Shown in pieces: positions 54,856 to 63,725 of a DNA stretch of 64,000 nucleotides (positions are counted from its first letter, which is position 1; the number at the start of each line of letters is the position of its first letter). The stretch lies in assembly GCF_014698935.1 (NCBI RefSeq), contig NZ_JACVMN010000001.1, positions 1,054,001 to 1,118,000 of the forward strand, given 5' to 3'. The notes under the pieces are model-generated. The model ran no database searches, was not told the origin of the DNA, and worked only from the letters and a program-made list of their open reading frames with translations. The position numbers and the translations under genes were made by a program. The stretch is from Flagellimonas sp. S3867 (lineage in GTDB: Bacteria; Bacteroidota; Bacteroidia; Flavobacteriales; Flavobacteriaceae).

Positions 54856-56274
54856 CTACCTGTAGTAATAAATATTGTCCACGAAAATGTCGGCTATAGT
54901 AGCATCCGAAATAAAGAACAACAGTCCAATCTGCGAGCGATCTCCCAAGCCGTTAAAATCAGCAAGTGGTATATCCAAACTAACCCATTGATTTGCTGTT
55001 AGCGCAGCGCCATCAATGGTATAATCACCGGATGTTTCATTGTTCCCTACGGAATTCAACAGCTGTAATCGTATAAAATCACCTGAATCTATACTTTCGT
55101 TTACTTTGATGTCCACATGAATATGCGTCATCTCGGTTAGATTGACAGGAGCAACATCTTGGAAAGTTCCTATACCAACAAAATTCAAAACTGTGTAGTT
55201 GATAACCATATCGCCATTGACATCAATTGGAGGAGCACCACCTTCTGTTGTTTGAAAGCCATCTGTAAAGAATCCATTGTAGTAATCCACCGCCACATTG
55301 GTATAGGCATCACTAAATATGGAAACAACATCGTCAGGGTTCCTGGTGGGAGGTGTTGGTGCAAAATCAAACGTGCCGGAAACATCAAGTGCCAAAGAGC
55401 CCGCAGCGGCCACATTGGCCAAGGATGCAGTAATTGTTGCCTCACCTGTATCTACCACAGATACAATCCCAAGCTCGTTCGCTCTTGCCACATCAACATT
55501 GGTTGATTGAAAGTCGAAGTACGAAGGCGTTGTATTAACTGTGATATTTCCGCTGGCTGTGCTAAAAGTTTGCGTAAGTCCAGAAATGGTGATAGGAATA
55601 TTGATAAAGGCGTCTTGTTCAACATCCACTCCGTTTAAAATTGCTGGCTGTGCCTGAGCAATGGTACCTAACTTTTCAAACTTTACTTCATCTAACCAAA
55701 AGGTATATCCAAAACCACCTGTTTCATTGGTTCCTGCTGAATACCAAAGCATTCCTCTTTCCTCTGTCAATTTAGATGGGTCTGGAATCGGTATAACATA
55801 TTTTGCCCATTGGGTGCCCAAGGATACGTTTGTTCGGGTAACCTGGAACTTGTTTTCGCCAAAATCTTGACCAAATCCTATTTCTCCGATGTTAACTCCT
55901 TGTGAAGCTCTGGCCCAAAAGGTCAAAGCATCAAACTCTGTCAAGTTTCTACCTGAACCTTCTATTCTAAAAATGGCTCCGGCAAAGTTTCCTTCTGGGT
56001 CATTTGCATTTGGAACATCGAAACGCATGGATGCACCACTTTCATAAGCAACAAACTCGTCTACTGAAAATGCTGTAGCCTTTGATCCCAAAAATGGAAA
56101 GTAAAAGTCACTGCCAAGACCAATTGGTAAATCGGTAAACACCTCTCCTGTTGTTGAGAATGTTGCAAACTCCGCATCATTCGAGAGTTCTCTCTCACAA
56201 CCTATTAGTGCCATAAAAACCAATATTGAAAAGATGGTTTTCATATGTTGTTGTTTTATATTTTTCATATCCAT
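54856..56274 (-). CDS. PUL lipoprotein with Big2-like and CBM-like domains
   Basis: 472 residues; the ATG at 56274 gives a ten-residue leader before MKTIFSILVFMALIGC, and the ATG at 56244 would give the canonical signal. Lipobox ALIGC. A CBM-like beta sandwich (about 40-200, AIFRIEGSGRNLTEFDALTFW), a Big2-type immunoglobulin-like domain (about 215-300, LGIVSVVDTGEATITASL) and a C-terminal CBM-like domain (about 320-472). No catalytic pair seen. Probably a second surface glycan-binding protein. It sits between the fusion glycosidase (4-base gap) and GH16. Confidence 0.8.
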   Translation of the reverse strand: MDMKNIKQQHMKTIFSILVFMALIGCERELSNDAEFATFSTTGEVFTDLPIGLGSDFYFPFLGSKATAFSVDEFVAYESGASMRFDVPNANDPEGNFAGAIFRIEGSGRNLTEFDALTFWARASQGVNIGEIGFGQDFGENKFQVTRTNVSLGTQWAKYVIPIPDPSKLTEERGMLWYSAGTNETGGFGYTFWLDEVKFEKLGTIAQAQPAILNGVDVEQDAFINIPITISGLTQTFSTASGNITVNTTPSYFDFQSTNVDVARANELGIVSVVDTGEATITASLANVAAAGSLALDVSGTFDFAPTPPTRNPDDVVSIFSDAYTNVAVDYYNGFFTDGFQTTEGGAPPIDVNGDMVINYTVLNFVGIGTFQDVAPVNLTEMTHIHVDIKVNESIDSGDFIRLQLLNSVGNNETSGDYTIDGAALTANQWVSLDIPLADFNGLGDRSQIGLLFFISDATIADIFVDNIYYYR

Positions 56275-56278
56275 TTTT

Positions 56279-59200
56279 TTATTTTCCTATATTGATGTGA
56301 ACATATGTGCTGATCTGCCACTCTTGACCCTCGTCAAATCCAACAGGGCTTAATACTGGAACCGGCGGAAAAGTATTCGGTGGTACGGCGGTGGGTGCAT
56401 AACGAGGTGAAAACTCATCAAGTGAACGCCATATGCCCCTTACTCCAATTTTGGTATCTGGCAGGATAAACCAATCTGGTTTCCCTAAAGAGGTAGATAT
56501 ATCCAACATTAGCTGTACTGGATAGGTAAGGTTAAAATCACGATGGTAATCATAAGGACCCCAATCATTTACCTTGAAAGCATGTTCCAATTTCCATTTT
56601 TTGTAAATCACTCGAATATCACCGCCGAATCTTTCTATACTTCTAGAATCACTACCATTTGCTTGGGCATTACCACCATATATGTTGGCAATCAACGCCA
56701 AATCTGGACTTACCTTGGATACAATTCGCGAGCTAGCCTCCCATAGATCTTTGGCAGGCACAGAGTTCGGGAATGCAAAAGGGTTACGATCTGCGTTAAA
56801 ACCAATTGCAGCGTCCATAGTAGTAGGCTGGTGTCGGAATACAAAACCTAAATTAAAGGCCAGTTTGGCATCTTCGCTACGGTCATTATCCCACTCATAA
56901 AACCAAGAACCGGGAGTAGGGTCAAATGTCAATAACAGTTCTCCTGCTGTTGTTTTCCTATTCCCTCGAACGGCAAATGGGTCGTCTTGTACATTTCTAA
57001 GTACTGCAGGGCCTCCTGCATCTCCTGGTACAGGACCTACCAAAGGTTCTTGCCATAAAAAGTTAGGCGCTATTTGAACATTTCCGAATGTATAGGTAAA
57101 TCCAGAAAGGAAACTGTTTTGGTTCCCGCTTCCGTTATCTTTTAACTTCCAACCAGTAAATGTTCTGGTTTGGTCAACACCTCCATTAGCTACCAATCCC
57201 GTTGAAGCACCAAGGGCATACCAATTAAATTTACCTTTTGAATATGTGATTTTAGCTTTTGCTCCCCAATTGTCATCGGTGTTTATTTCGTCAGTGTATA
57301 TAATGTAATTTCCTGGTCCGCCTTCCACAAATTGGAACTCACGTCCATTTAGTGGTTGTCCACCCCAAATACCACCAACTTCTAATCCTAAATTGCCAAA
57401 CTCTCTTTCAACATGAAGAGTTGCTCTTCGAGTTTTAGGTAATGGAATAGCTCCTGAAGTTTCGGCATTACGTCTTTGTCCAATATCTTCATGATATACA
57501 CCAGTTATATCGAAGTGTTTCCATTTCGTAGTGTATTTGAACAAAATTGCCGGGTTTGCGCCCCACCATAATTGATCTCCAAATGCTGCTTTTAATCCTT
57601 TAAAGGTCTTTTTCCCATCTACTTCCAAACCGAGTATCTCACCATTATACAAGTCCAAATTAGGACCGTAATTGGCTTCTGGGTATAGTCCAAAGAAATC
57701 ACCTTCATAACCCCAATGGTAGTGTCCGGTTCTGTAAAAACCTCTTATATCTGCATCCTTGGTTTGCCAATCGAACTCAGCATTATACACTCTTACTCTA
57801 TTAGGGTCGTCAAATGTTATATCGCCATCTGTTTCTAAAATTACCGGTCGGCCAACATTCTCGTAAAAAATCTCATTAATCGGATTTTGCGCAATATTGC
57901 CCAACACATTGAAATTGATATTAGCTCTCATATTGGAAGAAGGTTGTCCTTCTACACCTACATAATAGGATTGCATATGGTCAAAACCTCTTTGATCTGG
58001 AAAAGAATTTGAATCAGGATCTGCGATGGCTGGAGTTGTAATTAGTTTTCCTCCTGTATTAAAGGTGGTAAACTCAGCTCTTAATTGGCTTACTCTAATT
58101 TTCCCTCCTTGTGTAGCTTCAAAAGCGGCTTTATCTCCGCGAGCTCTGAGCACCGCACCAGTGAGCTCAATTCCTTTGAAATAGTTGTCAATGAAACTTA
58201 AATCGGTTCCGTCTGCATAAGGATTTAGTTGATGCGCATCTTTTAACGCATAATAAGCGGCGCGGGGATACAATTCGTAAAGTCCTCTTTCGCTAGTTGG
58301 TCCTTTGGCACAGATACCAAACCACTCTTCATTCATGTTGTTTTCTCCCGGTCCTGGTAAGTCTCTTGAGTATCCACCATTGGACCAAGAAGCATTGTTG
58401 TCATGGAGGTCAGCATTTTTTCTATCATCAAAACCAAACTTCCACCAGCCATCACTGAATTGGAAGGTAAAACCACCTATTGAGTTTCCAACTTTACCAA
58501 CTCCAGCGGCATTTTCATAGATTTCTCTCCAGTTACCTACCATATAATAGGCCTGGGAATATTGATCTTCCTTATTCTCTTTGGCACTGAATGCATCCGC
58601 TCCAAATTCTGTGAACATCACTGGTTTTTGAAGTTTATCTTGTACTACCTGAAACATATCCCCGAAAGAAACACCTCGGTAGGTATTGGTTCCGTAGATA
58701 TCTACATCTTTACATTCTTCAGCTACAATATCAATAAACAAGACATCTCCATTACAAATGGCCACTGGGTGCGAAGCATCCATGGCTTTCATTCTTTTGG
58801 CAGCTTCATTCATTAACTTATACATGGGTCGGCCTCGACTTTCACCTATAAATTGTATCCTCCCTTCATCATCGGGAAAATCTTCGGTTTCTGCTCCTGC
58901 CCAGAACAAACCGTAGTTATTCTCATTTCCTAATAAATACAGTAGTAATCCAGGGGTGTCTTTATACCCTTTGACCAATTCTTCCATTTCTTGGAGTAAA
59001 AACTCCGCCGTTTTCTCGTCATCATAAATGGTCACTGGAGTCCAAACTCCGTCCAAGGTCAGTCCGTAACGGCCGAATGAATGGTTAAGCATGGTGTAGA
59101 TTCCATAATTTTCATAGATATACCGAATCCACTTAGCGGGGACGCCAGTATATTGACGAATAACATTTACGCCCATGTTTTTAAGGAGTGCCATCTCATG

Positions 59201-59428
59201 GTCGAGTCCTGCCTTAATGACATCATCGGACTTTTTCCAGAAATTTGCGTTTACGGTATTGGTTCCAATGGGAATATAATCCCAGTTCATACCATTGATA
59301 ATGAAATCTTCGCCATTGACGACCAATTTCATTCCTTCTTCATTGCTAACAACAGATACTTTATCTGCTTGTGCAAATGCACCGAAGGCAACCAAGAAAA
59401 GTAATAATCTGAATAGATAATTTTTCAT
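56279..59428 (-). CDS. TIM-barrel glycosidase fused to a probable outer-membrane beta-barrel
   Basis: 1,049 residues from the ATG at 59428 (signal MKNYLFRLLLFLVAFGAFAQ); an open leader of 46 codons upstream is not supported. Residues about 25-400 form a clan GH-A TIM barrel of the GH2/GH5 style: NWDYIPIGT, NVIRQYTG, acid/base in LLGNENNYGLFW (Glu169) and nucleophile in PVMFTEFGADAF (Glu274). Residues about 410-1049 are a long run of alternating amphipathic strands, rich in aromatic and glycine residues and with loops containing WGAN, ending EWQISTYVHINIGK. This looks like a porin-type barrel. No SusC or SusD exists in this locus, so the fused barrel could be the glycan channel. First gene of the operon. 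Confidence 0.72.
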   Translation of the reverse strand: MKNYLFRLLLFLVAFGAFAQADKVSVVSNEEGMKLVVNGEDFIINGMNWDYIPIGTNTVNANFWKKSDDVIKAGLDHEMALLKNMGVNVIRQYTGVPAKWIRYIYENYGIYTMLNHSFGRYGLTLDGVWTPVTIYDDEKTAEFLLQEMEELVKGYKDTPGLLLYLLGNENNYGLFWAGAETEDFPDDEGRIQFIGESRGRPMYKLMNEAAKRMKAMDASHPVAICNGDVLFIDIVAEECKDVDIYGTNTYRGVSFGDMFQVVQDKLQKPVMFTEFGADAFSAKENKEDQYSQAYYMVGNWREIYENAAGVGKVGNSIGGFTFQFSDGWWKFGFDDRKNADLHDNNASWSNGGYSRDLPGPGENNMNEEWFGICAKGPTSERGLYELYPRAAYYALKDAHQLNPYADGTDLSFIDNYFKGIELTGAVLRARGDKAAFEATQGGKIRVSQLRAEFTTFNTGGKLITTPAIADPDSNSFPDQRGFDHMQSYYVGVEGQPSSNMRANINFNVLGNIAQNPINEIFYENVGRPVILETDGDITFDDPNRVRVYNAEFDWQTKDADIRGFYRTGHYHWGYEGDFFGLYPEANYGPNLDLYNGEILGLEVDGKKTFKGLKAAFGDQLWWGANPAILFKYTTKWKHFDITGVYHEDIGQRRNAETSGAIPLPKTRRATLHVEREFGNLGLEVGGIWGGQPLNGREFQFVEGGPGNYIIYTDEINTDDNWGAKAKITYSKGKFNWYALGASTGLVANGGVDQTRTFTGWKLKDNGSGNQNSFLSGFTYTFGNVQIAPNFLWQEPLVGPVPGDAGGPAVLRNVQDDPFAVRGNRKTTAGELLLTFDPTPGSWFYEWDNDRSEDAKLAFNLGFVFRHQPTTMDAAIGFNADRNPFAFPNSVPAKDLWEASSRIVSKVSPDLALIANIYGGNAQANGSDSRSIERFGGDIRVIYKKWKLEHAFKVNDWGPYDYHRDFNLTYPVQLMLDISTSLGKPDWFILPDTKIGVRGIWRSLDEFSPRYAPTAVPPNTFPPVPVLSPVGFDEGQEWQISTYVHINIGK

Positions 59429-59578
59429 AGTAGAGTTTAGTTTAAGTTTATCCGAACTGATGGAAAGTTGTCCAACACAGCTAGCCATTGATTTGCCAGC
59501 AGCCGTTTTTCGGATGGTTAAACTTATCTTAATTAAATAGGAAATCCTCAAGAAGTACCTCAACAAAAAATATACACT

Positions 59579-59602
59579 TCAATAAATTTTCAATTTTATT
59601 GA
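59579..59602. promoter_or_regulatory. Inverted repeat upstream of the beta-glucan operon
   Basis: TCAATAAA / TTTATTGA, perfect 8-bp arms separated by 8 bases, with centre about 162 bases upstream of the first operon gene. On the minus strand a TATATTTT stretch lies just downstream of it and may be part of a promoter. It could be the binding site of the adjacent regulator. Confidence 0.45.
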
Positions 59603-59613
59603 CAAATTCTCAA

Positions 59614-59635
59614 AAACCCTGTTTTTAAAGGGTTT
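59614..59635 (-). terminator. Terminator of the operon regulator
   Basis: AAACCCT / AGGGTTT with an 8-base loop, followed on the minus strand by TTTTGAGAATTTG. It starts 86 bases past the regulator stop, so it may separate the regulator transcript from the operon. Weak stem. Confidence 0.5.
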
Positions 59636-59720
59636 GAGGGACGCTATTGAAATTGAAGTATTAGCAGAAAGTCGGTGTTGTATAGGTAATGTTGAGGTGA
59701 ATAGAGGGTTGTGCTGTAGT

Positions 59721-62534
59721 TTAGAGCTTAAGAATGTAATCCACTAGGTTATCATCATGGGATAGATTCATCTTTTTACGCAGTCTATAACGCTTTATCT
59801 CAACACTTCGGGGGGAAATATTGAACATGGGGGCTATTTCTTTGGAGGACAAGTTAAGGCGAAGATAGGCGCACAATCTTATGTCATTCGGGGATAAATT
59901 GGGGTGGGCATTTTTTAATTTCTTTAAAAACTTTCTATCTGCATTGTTGAAAGCTTCCTTGAACAATTCCCAATCATCATTTTGTTTCAAGTTCTTATCA
60001 ATAATCCCAATTATGGATTTCACAGATTCTTTGTTTTCCATACTAGCTGCCAATTGTTCTTTCACTCTTGTCAATAACTCATTCTTTTTAATGATGCTCA
60101 TTGTAGAGGCCGCTAACTCGTTGCTCTTGCTTTTAAATTCTTCTTTTAGTTGCTGATTTTTAAGTTTGATGATCTCTTTATCGTTTTTGGCCTTGGCCAA
60201 AGCCATTTCACGCTGGTTTTTCTCTATTAGTTTTTGTTGACGCTTGTGGTAGTGCCTTCTATACGCATTATGTATTGCAATTGAACCTAAAATGACCACT
60301 ATTAAATAAATGATCAAAAATAGATTTGAACCATACCAAGGTCGCGCAATCTTAAAACTATAGGAGGCGATATTATTGGAAATCTCTTCGCCAATTTTTG
60401 CCCTTACCTTGAAATTATATTCGCCGGGTGGAAGGTTTTCAAAAGCGACTGATGAATCTCTTGTCCAATCACTCCAGTTCGGGTAAATACCCTCCATCAT
60501 ATATTGATATTGAGGTTTAATGTATTTGTTGTAGGTGGGAACGTAATATGAAAATTCCAGACTGTTTTCGGTATTGTGAAAATCTCCGTCTAAATTTTTA
60601 TTCAGTAAGCTTTTCTCCGTTTCGCTTCGATTTTTGCCCGCTTTTTTGATTGTGGCGATGTTCACATTGAATTCACTGTCTTGGAAATTATGGATGTTTA
60701 TTGTAAAATATCCAGACCTGGCTCCGAAAATATATGTGTCTTTGTTGAGAGCGGTAGCACTCTCGTATCCGATTATGCCGTTTCTCATGTCCTCGGTAAG
60801 CGGAATTTGTCTAATGCTTGGCGTACTACCCAATCCACCTGCTGGCACAAATCCAATATTAGAGTTGGAAAATGTCCATAAATGACCATTGCTTTGGTCC
60901 AATACCATCTTGCCCGAAACATACTCCTCCTCTGTGTAAAGGTTGCTTAAAAAGGTATCCTTAGTAAACTTGTTTTGGTTCCAATCATATTTGAACACTC
61001 CTTTTTTATAAGCATACAGCAAATCTCCCCTATACTTTACAATTCCAGAATTGGACCCTTTAATCAATGTATCAATCTCCAAAGTTTTTAATCGGGAAAA
61101 AGTTTCATCCAATTGCAGCTTAAAAACACCTTTGTATTCGTGATTGACAAAAATCCCTTTTTTAAAAACTTCAAAATAGCGAGCTGAATGTTCAAACCCT
61201 TCAATCTTGTTCCTTAACTGCCAAGTATCATTAAATTTTTCTAAAACATATAGCCCATCGTAGTTTCCTTGTAATAAAAGGTTGGGGTGGTCTATAATCT
61301 CCCCTACCTTCCAAGTACCTTGTACGTCTGAAATTCTTTTTACTTTGTCGTTTTCCACCACATAGGTTCCTGTATGATGGCTACAAAATAGGTTTCCAGC
61401 GATAACTTCCAATGACCAAACTTGTCCCTGAGTGCCTTCGATAAATTTAAAATCGGACTCTTCATTAACCTTTTTGTAAAAAAGACCATGGTTAGTACCC
61501 AAATACAGATTACCTTCCTTTAAGGCCGAAGCATAAACGCTTCCTAATAAGCCTTTACTATCCGAATAAATACGAAATGGCGAACCGCTATTGATATAGC
61601 TTATTCCAACATCAAGGCCCAGCCAGATATTGTCATCGATATCTTCATATAAGGACAACACCGTGTTATTTTGTAAACTTTTGACTTGATTGATTTGCTC
61701 TATAATTTTTCCTTTTCCATCGATAAGGAATAAACCATGTGATATGGTTCCCAGGGCAAATCCACCCCCTTTCAGTTTTATGCCGCTGTAAAGACTTATT
61801 TCCGACAAAAGCTCCGATGCTTCAATTTCCCATTTTTCAATTGAACTGTTTTGGATCGTATAAAAGCCATTCTGTTTGGTGAGAACGAGCAAATTACCTT
61901 CTTCTTGAAATATATTAATTATCTCATCATCTCTTATCGGTGTTAAATCATGGACCAGCTCATCCCTACCATTTTCAATCTTAAATATTCCTTGGCCCAT
62001 TTTTTGAAAATAAATGGTTTGGCCCACTCTAAATATTTTGGGTAAAAAAGAATCTGAATCAATAATATTTACAGAATGGTCCTCTATGTTTAATACATAA
62101 ATACGGTTGTGCGATTGAAAAACAACGAATTCGCCCAATTCGAGAATTCCCCAAAACTCCTCATCTTGAAGTAATTTATCATTTATTACAGCAGATAAAC
62201 TGGTGTATTCCAATGTACCCAATGCTCCTTTTTGCCAATAGCCAAACTCTTTGTAACTACCTGTATAAATCCTAGACCCTATGGCCTTGACCGATCTTAT
62301 TATAGATTCGTTCGGGGAAGCATATAGGGTCCATGAAGCACCATTAAACTCTAACAACCCGTTATTGTTGGCCACATAAATGGTTTTGTCAACACTCTGT
62401 GTTATTGCCCAATTTTGACTTTCAGAACCGTATGCCGAAGGAGAGAAATTTTGTATGGGAGAGAGTTCTTGTGAAACCCCAATACTACATAGGGTAAGTG
62501 TGATTATGAAAAGAATGTGCCCTAGTTTGTTCAC
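59721..62534 (-). CDS. Triple-tyrosine-motif/LuxR-type transmembrane regulator of the beta-glucan locus
   Basis: About 937 residues. The start is uncertain: GTG at 62534 gives MNKLGHILFIITLTLCSIGVSQ; a TTG at 62549 adds five residues. Seven-blade-type periplasmic repeats with ENNLGxx-like SVDKTIYVANNNGLLEFNG and LYLGTNHGLFYKK run to about 640, then a Y_Y_Y domain (about 660-735, FKVRAKIGEE), one membrane helix (about 755-778), a basic coiled coil and a C-terminal LuxR-type helix-turn-helix (about 885-937, NDIRLCAYLRLNLSSKEIAP). Resembles one-component PUL regulators of Bacteroidota. Upstream of and codirectional with the operon. Confidence 0.9.
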   Translation of the reverse strand: MNKLGHILFIITLTLCSIGVSQELSPIQNFSPSAYGSESQNWAITQSVDKTIYVANNNGLLEFNGASWTLYASPNESIIRSVKAIGSRIYTGSYKEFGYWQKGALGTLEYTSLSAVINDKLLQDEEFWGILELGEFVVFQSHNRIYVLNIEDHSVNIIDSDSFLPKIFRVGQTIYFQKMGQGIFKIENGRDELVHDLTPIRDDEIINIFQEEGNLLVLTKQNGFYTIQNSSIEKWEIEASELLSEISLYSGIKLKGGGFALGTISHGLFLIDGKGKIIEQINQVKSLQNNTVLSLYEDIDDNIWLGLDVGISYINSGSPFRIYSDSKGLLGSVYASALKEGNLYLGTNHGLFYKKVNEESDFKFIEGTQGQVWSLEVIAGNLFCSHHTGTYVVENDKVKRISDVQGTWKVGEIIDHPNLLLQGNYDGLYVLEKFNDTWQLRNKIEGFEHSARYFEVFKKGIFVNHEYKGVFKLQLDETFSRLKTLEIDTLIKGSNSGIVKYRGDLLYAYKKGVFKYDWNQNKFTKDTFLSNLYTEEEYVSGKMVLDQSNGHLWTFSNSNIGFVPAGGLGSTPSIRQIPLTEDMRNGIIGYESATALNKDTYIFGARSGYFTINIHNFQDSEFNVNIATIKKAGKNRSETEKSLLNKNLDGDFHNTENSLEFSYYVPTYNKYIKPQYQYMMEGIYPNWSDWTRDSSVAFENLPPGEYNFKVRAKIGEEISNNIASYSFKIARPWYGSNLFLIIYLIVVILGSIAIHNAYRRHYHKRQQKLIEKNQREMALAKAKNDKEIIKLKNQQLKEEFKSKSNELAASTMSIIKKNELLTRVKEQLAASMENKESVKSIIGIIDKNLKQNDDWELFKEAFNNADRKFLKKLKNAHPNLSPNDIRLCAYLRLNLSSKEIAPMFNISPRSVEIKRYRLRKKMNLSHDDNLVDYILKL

Positions 62535-62549
62535 AAAATTTAATTCCAA

Positions 62550-62944
62550 GTTAGTCGAGTATTACTTTGTTTAAGCAAACGTAAACAAAAGTACTTTATA
62601 CAATAGGTTGCGTTAAACAAAATCAACTTCTGCACATTTAAGTTACATAAAATCATTTTATGATTCCCTACTGAACAAACTTTATTGCCCATTACCAAAT
62701 AAAAATTACACATATGAGTATGAATATCCTGGAGGAACTACCAAAAGAGTCCAGAAGAAATTAACCAGAGAACAGAAAAAATGTTCTCAATAGTAGAACA
62801 TAAGAATCCCGTTGCCGCTAGTTTCCAACTTGTAGTCTAGCAACCAACAACAGCAACTCTTTATGGGTTGCTGTTTTTTCACCCACCCAACCCCTCTACC
62901 CTTTTTAGCTCGTTAAGTGGAGGAGTTTATTAAAAATCATCTCC
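62550..62944. other. Intergenic region with possible small transcript
   Basis: No protein gene recognised. On the minus strand a TAnnTTTG-like element (TACTTTTG at 62593-62586) may belong to the regulator promoter. On the plus strand two very short frames open at 62715 (16 codons) and 62781 (19 codons); neither is convincing. The hairpin and terminator at 62768-62879 are listed separately. Confidence 0.5.
62768..62879 (+). ncRNA. Candidate small RNA ending in a terminator
   Basis: Starts with a perfect hairpin GAGAACA / TGTTCTC (62768-62788) and ends with the terminator AACAGCAAC / GTTGCTGTT (62849-62875) plus TTTTTT. There is no protein-coding frame longer than 20 codons in between. A terminator without a gene in front of it suggests a short transcript. 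Promoter not located. Confidence 0.4.
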
Positions 62945-63352
62945 TCAATGTACTATTTCAGTATAGGTGTGCTTTATCATAAGTTTTAAGTCTTTCTGTG
63001 GTGCATCTATGGTAAACTGTAAGCACAACTTTTCGGCATGTATCTCCAAAGTGCCATCGGCCAAGGGGCGGGACAGTTTTAACATCTTGGTATGGTATTC
63101 CTGGGAGAACGAAGGCCTTTCAAACCAAAACCAAAAGGGAAATACCAGGTTGTCCACCACTTTTATTTTGGCAAAATTTTGATCCTTCAGCTTATACAAT
63201 ACCAATCTAGCATTGGGCCGTAGGATGGTTTTTAGATAATGTCCGTGTTGATACATATCAATTTGCAACTGGGCAAAGCTGAGTTTTAGGGTGGTTCCCG
63301 TTTCTTGATCAAGAAAATCGATCAGGGTCTCAAATAGGTCTGCTTTGGTCAT
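62945..63352 (-). CDS. Hypothetical cytoplasmic protein
   Basis: 135 residues from the ATG at 63352; a longer frame to 63397 begins with TTG. No signal peptide. The sequence is helical at the start (TKADLFETLIDFLDQETG) and beta-rich later with FPFWFWFERPSFSQEYH. The charged, aromatic sequence suggests a small soluble domain. I do not recognise a family. The gene is divergent from the XRE regulator (107-base gap), so the two could be linked. Confidence 0.65.
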   Translation of the reverse strand: MTKADLFETLIDFLDQETGTTLKLSFAQLQIDMYQHGHYLKTILRPNARLVLYKLKDQNFAKIKVVDNLVFPFWFWFERPSFSQEYHTKMLKLSRPLADGTLEIHAEKLCLQFTIDAPQKDLKLMIKHTYTEIVH

Positions 63353-63459
63353 AATTAAAGATTTGGGTTGTTCAAATTCAATCGCGGGGTAAGTCAAATT
63401 TAAGTAAAAACAACTGAACGGTTGTTACATAAATTGAATTTTGACCTGAAATTGCCTGT

Positions 63460-63690
63460 ATGGAAACTGAGAGCAAAGAGCAACTACTTAAAAGCTTGGC
63501 AAAAAGAGTCAAACAATTGCGAAAAATTAAGGACGTTACCCAAGAAGAAGCTCTTAATGATACCGGAATCCAATTTTCACGAATTGAACAGGGCAAAAGA
63601 GATGTTCAATTATCTACCATCTTGAAACTCTGCCAATATTTTGAAATTACACTGCATGACTTTTTTGATGGTTCTTTTGAGTGTAAGTAA
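63460..63690 (+). CDS. XRE-family helix-turn-helix regulator
   Basis: 76 residues, a single Cro/C1-type domain: LAKRVKQLRKIKDVTQEEAL, then TGIQFSRIEQGKRDVQLSTILKLCQYFEITLHDFF. Typical of small stand-alone regulators that act on their own operon and neighbours. The ATG at 63460 is the only good start. The divergent unknown gene and the downstream lipoprotein are possible targets. Confidence 0.9.
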   Translation: METESKEQLLKSLAKRVKQLRKIKDVTQEEALNDTGIQFSRIEQGKRDVQLSTILKLCQYFEITLHDFFDGSFECK

Positions 63691-63725
63691 GTACATAGCC
63701 GTATTAAAATTATTAAACCTGGCGA

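Noticed and set aside
62715..62840. Short protein genes of 16 and 19 codons
   Set aside because: Too short, without ribosome-binding context or family resemblance; the hairpin and terminator suggest a non-coding transcript if anything.
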